From assembly GCA_034331105.1 (NCBI GenBank), contig JAXQGB010000015.1, forward strand, positions 124,001 through 188,000: DNA of 64,000 bases. The letters are read 5' to 3'. Below, in pieces: positions 52,179 through 61,143 of this stretch (its first letter is position 1; the number at the start of each line of letters is the position of its first letter). The translations under genes and the position numbers were made by a program. Under the pieces are notes generated by a model. That model did no database searches. It saw only the letters and a list, made by a program, of their open reading frames with translations, and was not told the origin of the DNA. The DNA comes from Caenicola sp034331105. Its GTDB lineage: Bacteria > Synergistota > Synergistia > Synergistales > Synergistaceae.

Positions 52179-52967
52179 CTATCTTACAGCAGCTTTCGCT
52201 ATCCCAAGGAAGCTGTCGGGTTTTAGTGATGCTCCGCCTACAAGTACACCGTCTATATCTTTCATTGAAAGTATCGATGCTGTGTTTTCCGGTTTTACGC
52301 TTCCGCCGTATAATATGACAGTTTTTTCTGCGACACCTTCGCCGAATGTATCTGCAAGCAATTTCCTGATGAATGCGCAGATTTCCTGAGCATCTTCACT
52401 GCTTGCTGTCTTGCCTGTGCCAATAGCCCAGACCGGCTCATAAGCAACTATGATCTTATCTGCGACATCGCTGCCGTCCATGACTTTAAGTCCCGCCATG
52501 AGCTGCTTTCTGATCACATCAAAAGTGCTGCCCGACTCACGTTCCTCCAACAGTTCTCCTACACAGAAAACAGGCGTGAGGTGCTCCTCCAAAGCTGACA
52601 GCAGCTTCTTGTGAAGTTCTTCACTTGTCTCATGAAATATATGACGGCGTTCACTGTGTCCTATTATCACATGGGTACAGCCCAGTTCTTTAAGCATCGG
52701 CGCTGAAACTTCACCGGTAAAGGCTCCGCGTTTTTCCCAGTGCATATTCTGAGCGCCAACGATCAGCGGCGAACCTTCTTTCCCTTTCATTGCCGAGTCA
52801 AGGGATACAAACGGCGCAAAAACCGCTACTTCCATCATTCCCTTATTTATGTTTGAGGCGATATCCTCGGACGAGGCCAGCTTAGGCACAAATGCTGACA
52901 TGAACTCTGAGGTCGCTGCCGGTCCGTTGAACATTTTCCAGTTTCCTGCAATAAATCTTCTGCGCAT
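52179..52967 (-). CDS. tpiA: Triosephosphate isomerase
   Basis: TpiA interconverts dihydroxyacetone phosphate and glyceraldehyde 3-phosphate. The 262-residue product has N and K in FIAGNWKMF, catalytic His in HVIIGHSERR, catalytic Glu in AYEPVWAIGTGKTAS and the phosphate-binding GGSVKPEN and VGGASLKPDSF loops. It is last in gap-pgk-tpiA, separated from pgk by a terminator-like hairpin. A broken second copy lies at 48497-48632. Confidence 0.96.
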   Translation of the reverse strand: MRRRFIAGNWKMFNGPAATSEFMSAFVPKLASSEDIASNINKGMMEVAVFAPFVSLDSAMKGKEGSPLIVGAQNMHWEKRGAFTGEVSAPMLKELGCTHVIIGHSERRHIFHETSEELHKKLLSALEEHLTPVFCVGELLEERESGSTFDVIRKQLMAGLKVMDGSDVADKIIVAYEPVWAIGTGKTASSEDAQEICAFIRKLLADTFGEGVAEKTVILYGGSVKPENTASILSMKDIDGVLVGGASLKPDSFLGIAKAAVR

Positions 52968-52996
52968 CTTTTCTGATCCTCCTTAAATTAATAAAA

Positions 52997-53035
52997 AAAG
53001 CGGCTCCGGTGACTTTACTTTCCCGGAACCGCTTT
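52997..53035 (-). terminator. Terminator between pgk and tpiA
   Basis: On the minus strand AAAGCGGTTCCGG and CCGGAGCCGCTTT form a 13-bp stem with one mismatch, followed by a run of T, nine bp after the pgk stop. tpiA therefore may depend on readthrough or its own promoter. Confidence 0.8.
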
Positions 53036-53043
53036 ATTATTTT

Positions 53044-54234
53044 TTACTCAGTGATATCGTACGGTTCTATTCCGGGCAGTATTTTACCTTCAAAGAACTC
53101 AAGGCTTGCTCCACCACCTGTAGAAACATGAGAGACCTTATCTTCATATCCGAACTGGGCTATAGCAGCTGCGGAATCCCCTCCCCCAACTACGGTGAAA
53201 GAGCCCATTTCTGTTGCCTTTACCAGAGCCTGAGCTACCGCCTCTGTCCCTTTTGAGAAGGCCGGCATCTCGAATACTCCCATAGGCCCATTCCAGAGTA
53301 TGGTCTTTGAAGAGGTTATTACCTCCGTAAAGGTTTTGATAGTTTCAGGACCTATATCGAGACCCATTTTGTCAGATGGTATCGCTTCCGGAGCAACCAG
53401 AGAATAGTGAGAATCTGCCTTAAATTCGTCTGCTGCCAGGATATCCAGCGGCAGTAACATTCTTACTCCCAGTTTTTCTGCCTGATCAAGCATTTTGGAA
53501 GCAAATTCGATCTTGTCTGTCTCACAGAGTGACTTGCCAATTTCCAGACCCTTTGCTTTGAAAAAAGTAAATGCCATTCCTCCGCCTATCAGGATCGTAT
53601 CAACTTTTTTCAGCATGTTTTCAACTACTGCTATCTTGTCGGAAACCTTAGCGCCCCCAAGTATCAGAACAAACGGCTTTTGTGGGTCATCACGGACTGC
53701 TCCCAGCATCTCTGTTTCCTTCACGATCAGAAGACCGGCAAACGACGGGAGTACCTCGGCAACTGCTCTTGTAGAAGAATGTGCCCTGTGCGCCGCACTG
53801 AATGCATCCATGACAAAGATGTCAAAGTTCTCTGCCAGTTTTTTTGCAAATTCCATGTCGTTTTTCTCTTCTTCAGGATGGAACCTTACGTTTTCAAGAA
53901 GAAGGACTTCTTTGCCCCACTCTGCAGACGCCTTTTGGACATCAGGACCGATGCATTCCGGTACAAAACGTACATCCCAGCCGGTTATCTTCGCAAGCTC
54001 TTCGCCAACAGGCTCAAGCGAGTACTTAGGGTCTGCTTTGCCCTTGGGTCTGCCAAGGTGTGAAATAAGTGCGACTTTGGCCCCGGCTGCCTTGAGAGCT
54101 CTCAGGGTCGGAAGATGAGCACAGATCCTCGTAGCATCGGCAACTTTGCCATCAGCGAGGGGGACATTGAAATCGACCCTGACCAAAACCTTTTTTCCGA
54201 TGATATCATCGGGCAAAAAAGTTTTCAGTTTCAT
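53044..54234 (-). CDS. pgk: Phosphoglycerate kinase
   Basis: Pgk makes ATP from 1,3-bisphosphoglycerate in lower glycolysis. The 396-residue product has the N-terminal substrate motif VLVRVDFNVPLADGK, SHLGRPKGK, the hinge region LGGAKVSDKIAVVENML, and the nucleotide-binding WNGPMGVFE and GGGDSAAAI. It lies five bases after gap. Confidence 0.97.
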   Translation of the reverse strand: MKLKTFLPDDIIGKKVLVRVDFNVPLADGKVADATRICAHLPTLRALKAAGAKVALISHLGRPKGKADPKYSLEPVGEELAKITGWDVRFVPECIGPDVQKASAEWGKEVLLLENVRFHPEEEKNDMEFAKKLAENFDIFVMDAFSAAHRAHSSTRAVAEVLPSFAGLLIVKETEMLGAVRDDPQKPFVLILGGAKVSDKIAVVENMLKKVDTILIGGGMAFTFFKAKGLEIGKSLCETDKIEFASKMLDQAEKLGVRMLLPLDILAADEFKADSHYSLVAPEAIPSDKMGLDIGPETIKTFTEVITSSKTILWNGPMGVFEMPAFSKGTEAVAQALVKATEMGSFTVVGGGDSAAAIAQFGYEDKVSHVSTGGGASLEFFEGKILPGIEPYDITE

Positions 54235-54239
54235 AGGGT

Positions 54240-55259
54240 TTAAATTCCCTTAGAGAAAATATAGTCTGCCAGATCTATTACCCTGTTGCTGTAGGCCCAT
54301 TCATTGTCATACCAGGAAAGGACCTTGACCATTTTATCGCCCATGACCAGTGTATGCCTGGGAGCAAAGATCGAGGAGCGCGGATCTCCGACAAAGTCCA
54401 TTGAGACCAGATCTTCCGGTTCATATCCAAGGATGCCTTTAAGGGAGCCTTCCGCATATTCCTTCATTGCTGCGTTGACAGAATCTACCGTCACTGGTTT
54501 TTCAAGAGTCACTGTGAGGTCTACTACTGAGACGTCGGGGGTCGGTACGCGCAGGGCAAATCCATTGAGTTTACCTTTAAGTTCAGGCATAACTTCTGAG
54601 ATAGCCTTTGCAGCGCCTGTCGTAGTGGGGATGATCGAAAGCGCCGCTGCCCTGCCCCTGGAAGGGGTCTTGTGCGGGAAATCGAGTGTTACCTGATCGT
54701 TTGTGTAAGAGTGGATGGTGTTCATGAGTCCCTCGACTATGCCGAATTTCTCCTGAAGCACTTTGCAGATAGGGGCAAGGCAGTTCGTTGTGCAGGAAGC
54801 ATTTGAGATGATGTTATGCTTTGCAGGATCATAAATCCCTTCATTAACTCCCATGACTATCGTGGCATCCTGGTTTTTGGCAGGTGCGGAGATTATTACT
54901 TTTTTAGCTCCTGCCGTTATGTGTGCCTTTGCCGCATCTGCGTCGGTAAAGCGGCCGGTGCTTTCGATAACGAGATCAACACCAAGCTCTTTCCAGGGAA
55001 GCTTTGCGGGATCCGGCTGTGCCACTGCCTTGATCTTATTGCCGTTTACAACAAGATAGTCTCCTTCAACGGAAACTTCCCCCGGGAAGCGGCGGAACAC
55101 CGAGTCATATTTCAGGAGATATGCAAGGGATGCCGGCGGGGTAAGATCGTTTACTGCCACGACCTCAAAGAGATTGTCCTTTCCGTTCATGAAGAAAGAA
55201 CGGAGCGAAAGACGCCCAATTCGTCCAAAACCGTTGATTGCAACCTTGTACTTTGCCAT
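54240..55259 (-). CDS. gap: Glyceraldehyde-3-phosphate dehydrogenase, type I
   Basis: The enzyme oxidises glyceraldehyde 3-phosphate with NAD and phosphate. The 339-residue product has the Rossmann start VAINGFGRIGRLSLR, the catalytic Cys156 in SNASCTTNCLAP, SYTNDQ, and WYDNEWAYSNRVIDL at the C-terminus. The ATG follows AAGGGGG. It heads the minus-strand gap-pgk-tpiA group. Confidence 0.97.
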   Translation of the reverse strand: MAKYKVAINGFGRIGRLSLRSFFMNGKDNLFEVVAVNDLTPPASLAYLLKYDSVFRRFPGEVSVEGDYLVVNGNKIKAVAQPDPAKLPWKELGVDLVIESTGRFTDADAAKAHITAGAKKVIISAPAKNQDATIVMGVNEGIYDPAKHNIISNASCTTNCLAPICKVLQEKFGIVEGLMNTIHSYTNDQVTLDFPHKTPSRGRAAALSIIPTTTGAAKAISEVMPELKGKLNGFALRVPTPDVSVVDLTVTLEKPVTVDSVNAAMKEYAEGSLKGILGYEPEDLVSMDFVGDPRSSIFAPRHTLVMGDKMVKVLSWYDNEWAYSNRVIDLADYIFSKGI

Positions 55260-55283
55260 GAATATTGCCCCCTTAAATTTTTA

Positions 55284-55299
55284 TCACAAATACTTGTGA
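55284..55299. promoter_or_regulatory. Inverted repeat upstream of gap
   Basis: TCACAA-ATAC-TTGTGA is a perfect 6-bp-arm repeat 25 bp before the gap start, so it is probably inside the leader. The arms run in the opposite sense to a Rex or CRP box. It may be an operator or a small hairpin. Confidence 0.3.
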
Positions 55300-55379
55300 A
55301 TATTAGAGCATAGATTAATTTTTGCTCTTATTTGATTGTGCTACCTTATAGCTTTAAAGTCAAACAGATTTAATCCGTT

Positions 55380-57353
55380 TTACTCATCAAATTGCAGATT
55401 TTCGTGCAAAACTCTCAAAAGTTCTCCGAGAGCCATGGCACTGAGCACATCACCATGGGGTTTGTAAGGCATCATACCGTCAAAACACTCCGCAATGCCT
55501 CCAAGGCACCTGTGCCTGAGGTGTGAGTTGAAGGGACGCATAAATATCCACCCCAGGTCTGTCCTAGTTGGGTTATATTTAAGGAATGCCGAAATGAACT
55601 CACCAAGGAGCCACGGCCATGCCATGCCGCGGAAGCGGGCCTTCATCCTCTGGTCGAGCCTTCCCTCTGACCTGCCCTTGAATTTATCTTGTCTCGGATC
55701 AAGGGTTCGCAGGCCGTAGGTCGTGTAGAGTTCGTCCCAGCAGATCCTTATCACGCCTCCGGCCATGTCGTCTGTCAGTGGGCTGTAAGAGAGTGAAGCC
55801 GCTAAGATCTGATTTGGGCGGATGGCTGTGTCTTTGGCTGAAACTGCGGGGTCGATCCAGTCATAGAGACATTGTTTCTCGTTGTTCCAGAAGATCTCGC
55901 GGAAAGAGTCCGCGCATTTTTCAGCCATTTCTGCGTATTTTTCTTTTGCAGGAATGTCATTGTCCGCATCGGCAAATTTTTCAGAGACTTTAAGCGCGTT
56001 GTACCACAGCGCGTTGACTTCTACGAGATACCCTCTTCTGTGCACTACAGTCTCCCCTGCTGCAACAGCGTCCATCCAGTGTCTCAGCGGATCATCCGAG
56101 TCCACTTTGAGCAGCAGGTTTTTTTCGCAGGTAAGGTCAAGAGTATCGATACCGGGTATGTAGCGGTCCGTTATCTTTCTCACTGCTTCCCTGATGTCCG
56201 CGTCTTCTTCCTTGAAACCGACGTGCTTAGTGTATTTATCTGCTGCATATACGAACCAAAGTCCGTTGTCCGCGGCTTCAAATACGCATCTTTTGTCGGG
56301 AGCTATGCGTTCCGGCATTACCCAGTTATTTTCTTTGCAAATATCTGCCCAGATCCGGAGTGCTCTCGCAGCGATCTTTTCCCTGCCTGTGGCAAGGGTA
56401 AGCCCCGGCAGAGACACGAAGGTATCCCTTGCCTTGAACTCGACTGAGGGATAGCCGGTATAGACCGGAGAAACAGGATCATCCCTGTCATCTATGAGGT
56501 GGTATGAAGCGGCTATCATGTCCTGCTCAGCGCTGCTGAGAGCAGGGAGATTAGCCTGTTCGAGTATGTTTTCAAATCTTTCGGAGCACTCTTTTTCAAC
56601 AGTAAGTATATCTTCCATAGACATCGTTATCGGTTCATCGGAGAGGATCACATATAGCACATCACCCTCAGACATGTCACTGCTTACATAGCCGGGAGAC
56701 CAGAGATGATCGACTGACGGCGTTTCAGGGATGTCGTCCTGCTCGTATATAAGGTTTTCGTACCATAGCGGTTTTGATGCCCATGTGCCTGACACTGCCT
56801 TAAAATAGCTTTTACGTCCTTTGCCCTCAACTCCTATCGCGGAGTTTTCCCTGTAAAAGAGATCAAATTCTCCCTTGCCGGGTTCCGGACATACTTCTGA
56901 ATTGATCCTATGTGCAAACAGCGGACGAAGATCAATGCGAATTTTATCCGGCGCAGCCAGAAGTTCGTACTTGACTATCGTACATGCTTTTCCCTGAGGC
57001 ATAAAAATTGATTTTTTGAGGAGGATGCTGTGTATTACAAACAGCATGCTTGGAAATGGGTTGCCTTGATATTCCTGGAGGTATCTGTATCCATCCGGAT
57101 AGACCAGGTCTTTGTATCGATTTGTGGAAAGCTGGTACTTTTTCTTTTCGTGGAAGATCGTCTCTTCGATCTTGCTGACCAGCACAGAGTGCTGTGTTTC
57201 TCCCTCTGGGCGGACCACAAGGAGCCCGTGTTCTCTTCTTGTGTTTGCTCCAATGACCGTCGAGAATCCATAACCTCCGCGGCCGTTTGAAACAAGATAC
57301 TCCCTGCCCGCCCCTTTATCATAGGTGTTAACGTCTGCCTTTCCCAAATACAT
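55380..57353 (-). CDS. Glycogen debranching-like enzyme (amylo-alpha-1,6-glucosidase family)
   Basis: The ATG at 57353 is preferred because AAGGGGG lies nine bases upstream; an ATG at 57362 abuts that site. The 657-residue product has an N-terminal GDE_N domain starting GREYLVSNGRGGYGFSTVIG and a C-terminal (alpha/alpha)6 barrel with YPSVEFKARDTFVSLPGLTLATGR and RFRGMAWPWLLGEFI, where the acidic catalytic residues are expected. Members remove alpha-1,6 branches from glycogen or related glucans. The gene overlaps whiA. A weak AT hairpin (AAACGGATT/AATCTGTTT) follows the stop. Confidence 0.85.
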   Translation of the reverse strand: MYLGKADVNTYDKGAGREYLVSNGRGGYGFSTVIGANTRREHGLLVVRPEGETQHSVLVSKIEETIFHEKKKYQLSTNRYKDLVYPDGYRYLQEYQGNPFPSMLFVIHSILLKKSIFMPQGKACTIVKYELLAAPDKIRIDLRPLFAHRINSEVCPEPGKGEFDLFYRENSAIGVEGKGRKSYFKAVSGTWASKPLWYENLIYEQDDIPETPSVDHLWSPGYVSSDMSEGDVLYVILSDEPITMSMEDILTVEKECSERFENILEQANLPALSSAEQDMIAASYHLIDDRDDPVSPVYTGYPSVEFKARDTFVSLPGLTLATGREKIAARALRIWADICKENNWVMPERIAPDKRCVFEAADNGLWFVYAADKYTKHVGFKEEDADIREAVRKITDRYIPGIDTLDLTCEKNLLLKVDSDDPLRHWMDAVAAGETVVHRRGYLVEVNALWYNALKVSEKFADADNDIPAKEKYAEMAEKCADSFREIFWNNEKQCLYDWIDPAVSAKDTAIRPNQILAASLSYSPLTDDMAGGVIRICWDELYTTYGLRTLDPRQDKFKGRSEGRLDQRMKARFRGMAWPWLLGEFISAFLKYNPTRTDLGWIFMRPFNSHLRHRCLGGIAECFDGMMPYKPHGDVLSAMALGELLRVLHENLQFDE

Positions 57354-58236
57354 GGGCACCATCCCCCTTCAACAGCTTATGCAGTATATTTTCACACTTC
57401 CTCCACCTATATTCTACCGTACTTTTGCTAATAGGTCTTGGTAGATTTTGTCCAAGTTCTTTTAATGAAATGCTCGGATTTTTTTTCCTGGCGAACACAA
57501 GCTCCCTGAGTTCATCAGGAAGTTCTTCCAAAATGCCTGCCTCCTCCATCTCCCTTATCAATTTCATCTGTCTTTCTGCCGCTTCAAGTGTTTTGTTGAT
57601 ATTTGCAGAATCACAGTTTACAAGCTTATTGGCGCGGCTTCTCATTGACCTGTATATTGCCGTCTCCTCAAGAGCCAGAACTGTCTTTACAAATCCCATT
57701 CTTGAAAGGAAAGTAACTATCTGCTGTTGATCTCTCAGCATAAGCTCACGCATCTGGCTTTTCTTCCTTATCCCTACGCTGAAACCGGCTGATTTCAGTA
57801 TGCTCTGGAGTCTCTCGGCACTTCCGTTTCGTACCGGAGGTCTAAGAACGAGGTGATAGCCTGTTTTAGGCACATAAAGAGCGCCGCAGCTTCCCCACAT
57901 CCCCCTGACCCAGTTCCAGTTCCTTTTTTTACGGGAAGATTTTGATATCCTGCCAAATATCTTTTCGGCAAGTTCCGCATTCAGCGAGAAACGAAGCCTG
58001 CTCTTCTGCTGTTCGCCATAGATGATCCTTATCGTCTCCATGCTCTGGTATTCTGAATCCGCCCATAGTTTCAAAAGTCTTCTTAAAGCAAAGATCCTTC
58101 CTGAAGTGAACTCATATTCACTCGCGGTCTTCCTGCAGTTCGAACCATCCAGGATACCTGCTATCTCATCTTCAACAGGGGGAATGATCGGGAATGCAGT
58201 CCATTCATCCCAGATCTTGTAGCTCAAATGTTCCAT
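57328..58236 (-). CDS. whiA: DNA-binding protein WhiA
   Basis: WhiA couples a degenerate LAGLIDADG homing-endonuclease fold to a helix-turn-helix. It is a sporulation regulator in Streptomyces and affects cell division in Bacillus. The 302-residue product has RGMWGSCGALYVPKTGYHLVLR near 110, and the C-terminal part carries RSRANKLVNCDSANINKTLEA, LPDELRELVFARKKNPSISL and KSTVEYRWRKCENI for DNA binding. It sits in the conserved rapZ-yvcK-whiA order, overlapping the next gene by 26 bp. Confidence 0.92.
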   Translation of the reverse strand: MEHLSYKIWDEWTAFPIIPPVEDEIAGILDGSNCRKTASEYEFTSGRIFALRRLLKLWADSEYQSMETIRIIYGEQQKSRLRFSLNAELAEKIFGRISKSSRKKRNWNWVRGMWGSCGALYVPKTGYHLVLRPPVRNGSAERLQSILKSAGFSVGIRKKSQMRELMLRDQQQIVTFLSRMGFVKTVLALEETAIYRSMRSRANKLVNCDSANINKTLEAAERQMKLIREMEEAGILEELPDELRELVFARKKNPSISLKELGQNLPRPISKSTVEYRWRKCENILHKLLKGDGAHVFGKGRR

Positions 58237-58241
58237 GCCTT

Positions 58242-59363
58242 TCAGTCCTTGATCTCCCTGTTTTCCCGTGTCAGTCTTATTATCGCCTCCGAGAGGTTCT
58301 GTGCGTTATGCCTTAGGTAAGCTCCATTTTTGATCGTGACAAAATCTCCATATATAACAGTCGTCCCGAGGGACTCCAGATATTTTTCCTCTTCATTTGA
58401 AAGATATAGCGGTTCTGCTCCTATTTTGCTGTACCTGTTTAAAAATTCTTCCGGTATCGGCGCCTGATTTGCCAGAAGATAATCCGGGACAGTGCCAAGA
58501 ACACCTGCCACCCAATCCACGTGTGCAAGGATGTTCATGCCTTCGGTCTCTTTGGGCTGTGTTACAAGGTTGGCGACATATACTATGGGCACAGGAGAAT
58601 CTTTCAGAAGGTCTGATATTTCTTTGAGCAACAGGTTTGGAAGTACACTTGTAAAGAGGCTTCCCGGTCCGAGCACTATAATATCTGCTGAATTCAGTGC
58701 TTTTTTAACTGCTTCAAGAGGAGGTGCATTGCATGGTTCTATCCAGAGTTTGGCAAGATTACTGCCGTTATCGGAGACTTCAAGTTCCCCTTTTACGATC
58801 CGGCCATCTTTTGTTTCACCTTTAAGTGTAACGTTTTCTGTTGTTACGGGCAGTACCTGGCCTCTTATAGCAAGCATTTTATTAAGTTCTTCGACAGCAC
58901 GCTGAAAATCTCCCATCATCTCTGTCGTAGCCAGCAGGATCAAGTTTCCAAGATTATGTCCCTTCAGCTCTCCCCTGTCGAACCTGAAATTGAGCAGTCT
59001 GTTCAAAGAACTGTCATTCTCCGCAAGGGCTACGATACAGTTCCTTATATCTCCCGGAGGAAGCATGCCCCATTCCTGTCGGAGGCGACCGGAGCTGCCT
59101 CCCTCATCAGTTACGGCGACCACTGCAGTTATATTTCGAGAAAATCCTTTAAGACCGGACAACAGCGTTGAAAGTCCTGTGCCTCCTCCGATAGTTACTA
59201 TTCTTGGACCGAGGGAAAGCCTGTATTCAACGGCGTTTGTCATTATCCCGTGGCGACCGGACGCTGTTTTGTGTTGATGTTTGCTCCTTCCTGAAAGCAC
59301 ATAAAAAGATAGTGCTGAAACAGCGATCACAATTATTACAAGCATAGCTGAAAATGAACTCAC
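58242..59363 (-). CDS. yvcK: YvcK/MgfK family gluconeogenesis factor
   Basis: YvcK proteins bind UDP-sugars and influence carbon use and cell shape. The 373-residue product has a short N-terminal membrane segment (about 6-24), then PRIVTIGGGTGLSTLLSGLKGF near 55, AVVAVTDEGGSSGRLRQEWGMLPPGDIRNC, and the CofD-like motif IIVLGPGSLFTSVLPNLL near 230. The start is GTG, overlapping the rapZ stop by 4 bp. The N-terminal membrane anchor is an addition relative to B. subtilis YvcK. Confidence 0.93.
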   Translation of the reverse strand: MSSFSAMLVIIVIAVSALSFYVLSGRSKHQHKTASGRHGIMTNAVEYRLSLGPRIVTIGGGTGLSTLLSGLKGFSRNITAVVAVTDEGGSSGRLRQEWGMLPPGDIRNCIVALAENDSSLNRLLNFRFDRGELKGHNLGNLILLATTEMMGDFQRAVEELNKMLAIRGQVLPVTTENVTLKGETKDGRIVKGELEVSDNGSNLAKLWIEPCNAPPLEAVKKALNSADIIVLGPGSLFTSVLPNLLLKEISDLLKDSPVPIVYVANLVTQPKETEGMNILAHVDWVAGVLGTVPDYLLANQAPIPEEFLNRYSKIGAEPLYLSNEEEKYLESLGTTVIYGDFVTIKNGAYLRHNAQNLSEAIIRLTRENREIKD

Positions 59364-60253
59364 AGCAAATTCCCCTTGTCGATATCCCTGTGGTCAATGA
59401 TCAGATTGTTCCCTCTCCTTTTCAGATGAACGGCAAGCATCTCGGAAACTGCGACAGACCTGTGCCTGCCGCCTGTACAGCCAATTGCAATGTGGATCTG
59501 CTGCTTTCCTGTGCTGTTATAAACTGATGAGACAAAATCAAGCAGGTTTTCAGCTTTTTCAATAAAAGTATCCAGGTTTTCAAAACCGGAAAGATATTTC
59601 TGCACTTCATAATCTTTTCCCGAAAGGGCATGAAGGTCTTCAATGTAGTTTGGATTTGGCAGGAAACGTACATCAAGCACGTAATCGGAGTCTTGGGGTA
59701 TACCGTATTTAAAGCCGAAAGAGCTTAATATCACAGAAGTTTTGTCTGACGACATCCCCATTATCTCAAGCAGCTTTATCCTGAACTCGTTTGATTTCAT
59801 TCCTGATGTGTCTATGATTATGTCTGCACTCTTTCTTATCGGTGCCAGAAGCTTTCTTTCCAATGTAAGCCCGCCAAGTATTGTTTTGTTTTGGGAGAGC
59901 GGATGCCTTCTTCTCGTCGTTTCAAATCTTCTCACCAAAGTCTCATCGGTCGCGTCAACAAATAGGATCTCCAGCTTTTCGACCTTTTCACGAAGCCTTG
60001 AAACCACTTTCTCCAAATCGTTTAACAGCTCTTCGCCCCTCACATCCACCACTGCTGCAACTCCGTGGTTTGCAGCAGACTGGTGTCCTTCAAGGACGTC
60101 AAGAAGCTGTGGAAGGAGGGTCGGAGGGAGGTTGTCGATAACGTAGAAACCCTGATCCTCGAACACGTTGAGAGCAGAAGATTTTCCTCCGCCGGACATC
60201 CCTGTTATTATCACACATCTTTTGATCTTGCCTGAGTCGCAAGGATCATGCAT
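59360..60253 (-). CDS. rapZ: RapZ/YvcJ family nucleotide-binding protein (RNase adapter)
   Basis: RapZ in E. coli directs RNase E to the small RNA GlmZ; YvcJ in Bacillus is a GTP/ATP-binding protein. The 297-residue product has Walker A in ITGMSGGGKSSALNVFE at the N-terminus, RFETTRRRHPLSQ, and the C-terminal GCTGGRHRSVAVSEMLAVHL. The ATG is preceded by AGGAGGGGG. With yvcK and whiA it makes the conserved trio. Confidence 0.94.
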   Translation of the reverse strand: MHDPCDSGKIKRCVIITGMSGGGKSSALNVFEDQGFYVIDNLPPTLLPQLLDVLEGHQSAANHGVAAVVDVRGEELLNDLEKVVSRLREKVEKLEILFVDATDETLVRRFETTRRRHPLSQNKTILGGLTLERKLLAPIRKSADIIIDTSGMKSNEFRIKLLEIMGMSSDKTSVILSSFGFKYGIPQDSDYVLDVRFLPNPNYIEDLHALSGKDYEVQKYLSGFENLDTFIEKAENLLDFVSSVYNSTGKQQIHIAIGCTGGRHRSVAVSEMLAVHLKRRGNNLIIDHRDIDKGNLL

Positions 60254-60321
60254 ATACCCTACCCCCTCCTGATTACTGTATCGTATAAACAGTCTGACTA
60301 TAAATGATCCGTATCATTACC

Positions 60322-61143
60322 CTAATGGCTGTGTGAGTGGCCTCCGCATTCGCTGTCCCATCCTGCCAGGGTTTCAATTCCATGCCTGAGGGCGGGCACG
60401 ATCGCCTCGAAACACTGCCTTGCTCCTCTCTGGCTTCCCGGAAAAGCTATCACAAGTGTTTTTTGGCAGATCACAGCAACACTTCTTGTAAGAAAAGCTC
60501 TTTCTGTAAATTCAAGGGTCTTGATCCGCATCATCTCGCCAAAACCGGGTACAACTTTATCTGCTATGTCCATTAGAGCCTCAGGCGTAACGTCCCTTGG
60601 CGAAAGTCCTGTTCCGCCTGTTGTCAACACCACGTCATATCCCTCATTGCACCAGGATCTTACTGCGCAGGCAATTTCTTCTTTTTCGTCAGGAACTATC
60701 TTTTTATCTTCCACAACAGCACCCTGGGCAGAAATTAATCTTTCCAATTCAGGCCCTGCTGTGTCTATCCTCTCTCCCCTGCTCCCTTTGTCGCTTACAG
60801 TAAGGATAGCAGCCCTTATAGATTTCCATATGCTTACCAGGGATGAAACGCTCAGGAAACCTGGGGTACAGACTTCAAATTTTTTGTCCGCACTGCTCCA
60901 TCTGAGAAGAGTATCGCCTATTCCTGCAGCAAGAAAATCACCCTCCCGGGGCAATGAGTCCGACGGAAGAACTATCGTCATTTTATCAGCGTGATATTCT
61001 GAAGTTAGATCAGCCCCTGCCGGCGCGCATGTTATATCTATCGGGACCTCGTTCACGCAGCTTTCCCCGGCAGAATTTGCATGGACATAACAAAGAGTGT
61101 GGTCACCAATAAGCGATGGTGCGTAAAGTCTCAGTATCCTCAT
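60322..61143 (-). CDS. MogA/MoaB-type molybdopterin protein with unusual N-terminal extension
   Basis: Residues about 108-262 are a MogA/MoaB domain (IRAAILTVSDKGSRGERIDTAG, VLTTGGTGLSPRDVTPEAL, VIAFPGSQRGARQCFEAI), which adenylates molybdopterin before metal insertion. The first 105 residues do not match MogA and I do not recognise them; the ADKMTIVLPSDSLPREGDFLAAGIGD part might be a diverged MOSC-like barrel, which is a guess. The tail GGHSHSH is His-rich. The ATG overlaps the moaC stop (ATGA), so it belongs to the moeA-moaA-moaC-mog transcript. Confidence 0.85.
   Translation of the reverse strand: MRILRLYAPSLIGDHTLCYVHANSAGESCVNEVPIDITCAPAGADLTSEYHADKMTIVLPSDSLPREGDFLAAGIGDTLLRWSSADKKFEVCTPGFLSVSSLVSIWKSIRAAILTVSDKGSRGERIDTAGPELERLISAQGAVVEDKKIVPDEKEEIACAVRSWCNEGYDVVLTTGGTGLSPRDVTPEALMDIADKVVPGFGEMMRIKTLEFTERAFLTRSVAVICQKTLVIAFPGSQRGARQCFEAIVPALRHGIETLAGWDSECGGHSHSH

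Noticed and set aside
60275..60293. ACTGT-N9-ACAGT dyad upstream of rapZ, resembling a LexA box
   Set aside because: The proteobacterial LexA box needs CTGT-N8-ACAG; here the spacer is nine, and none of the adjacent genes is an SOS gene.
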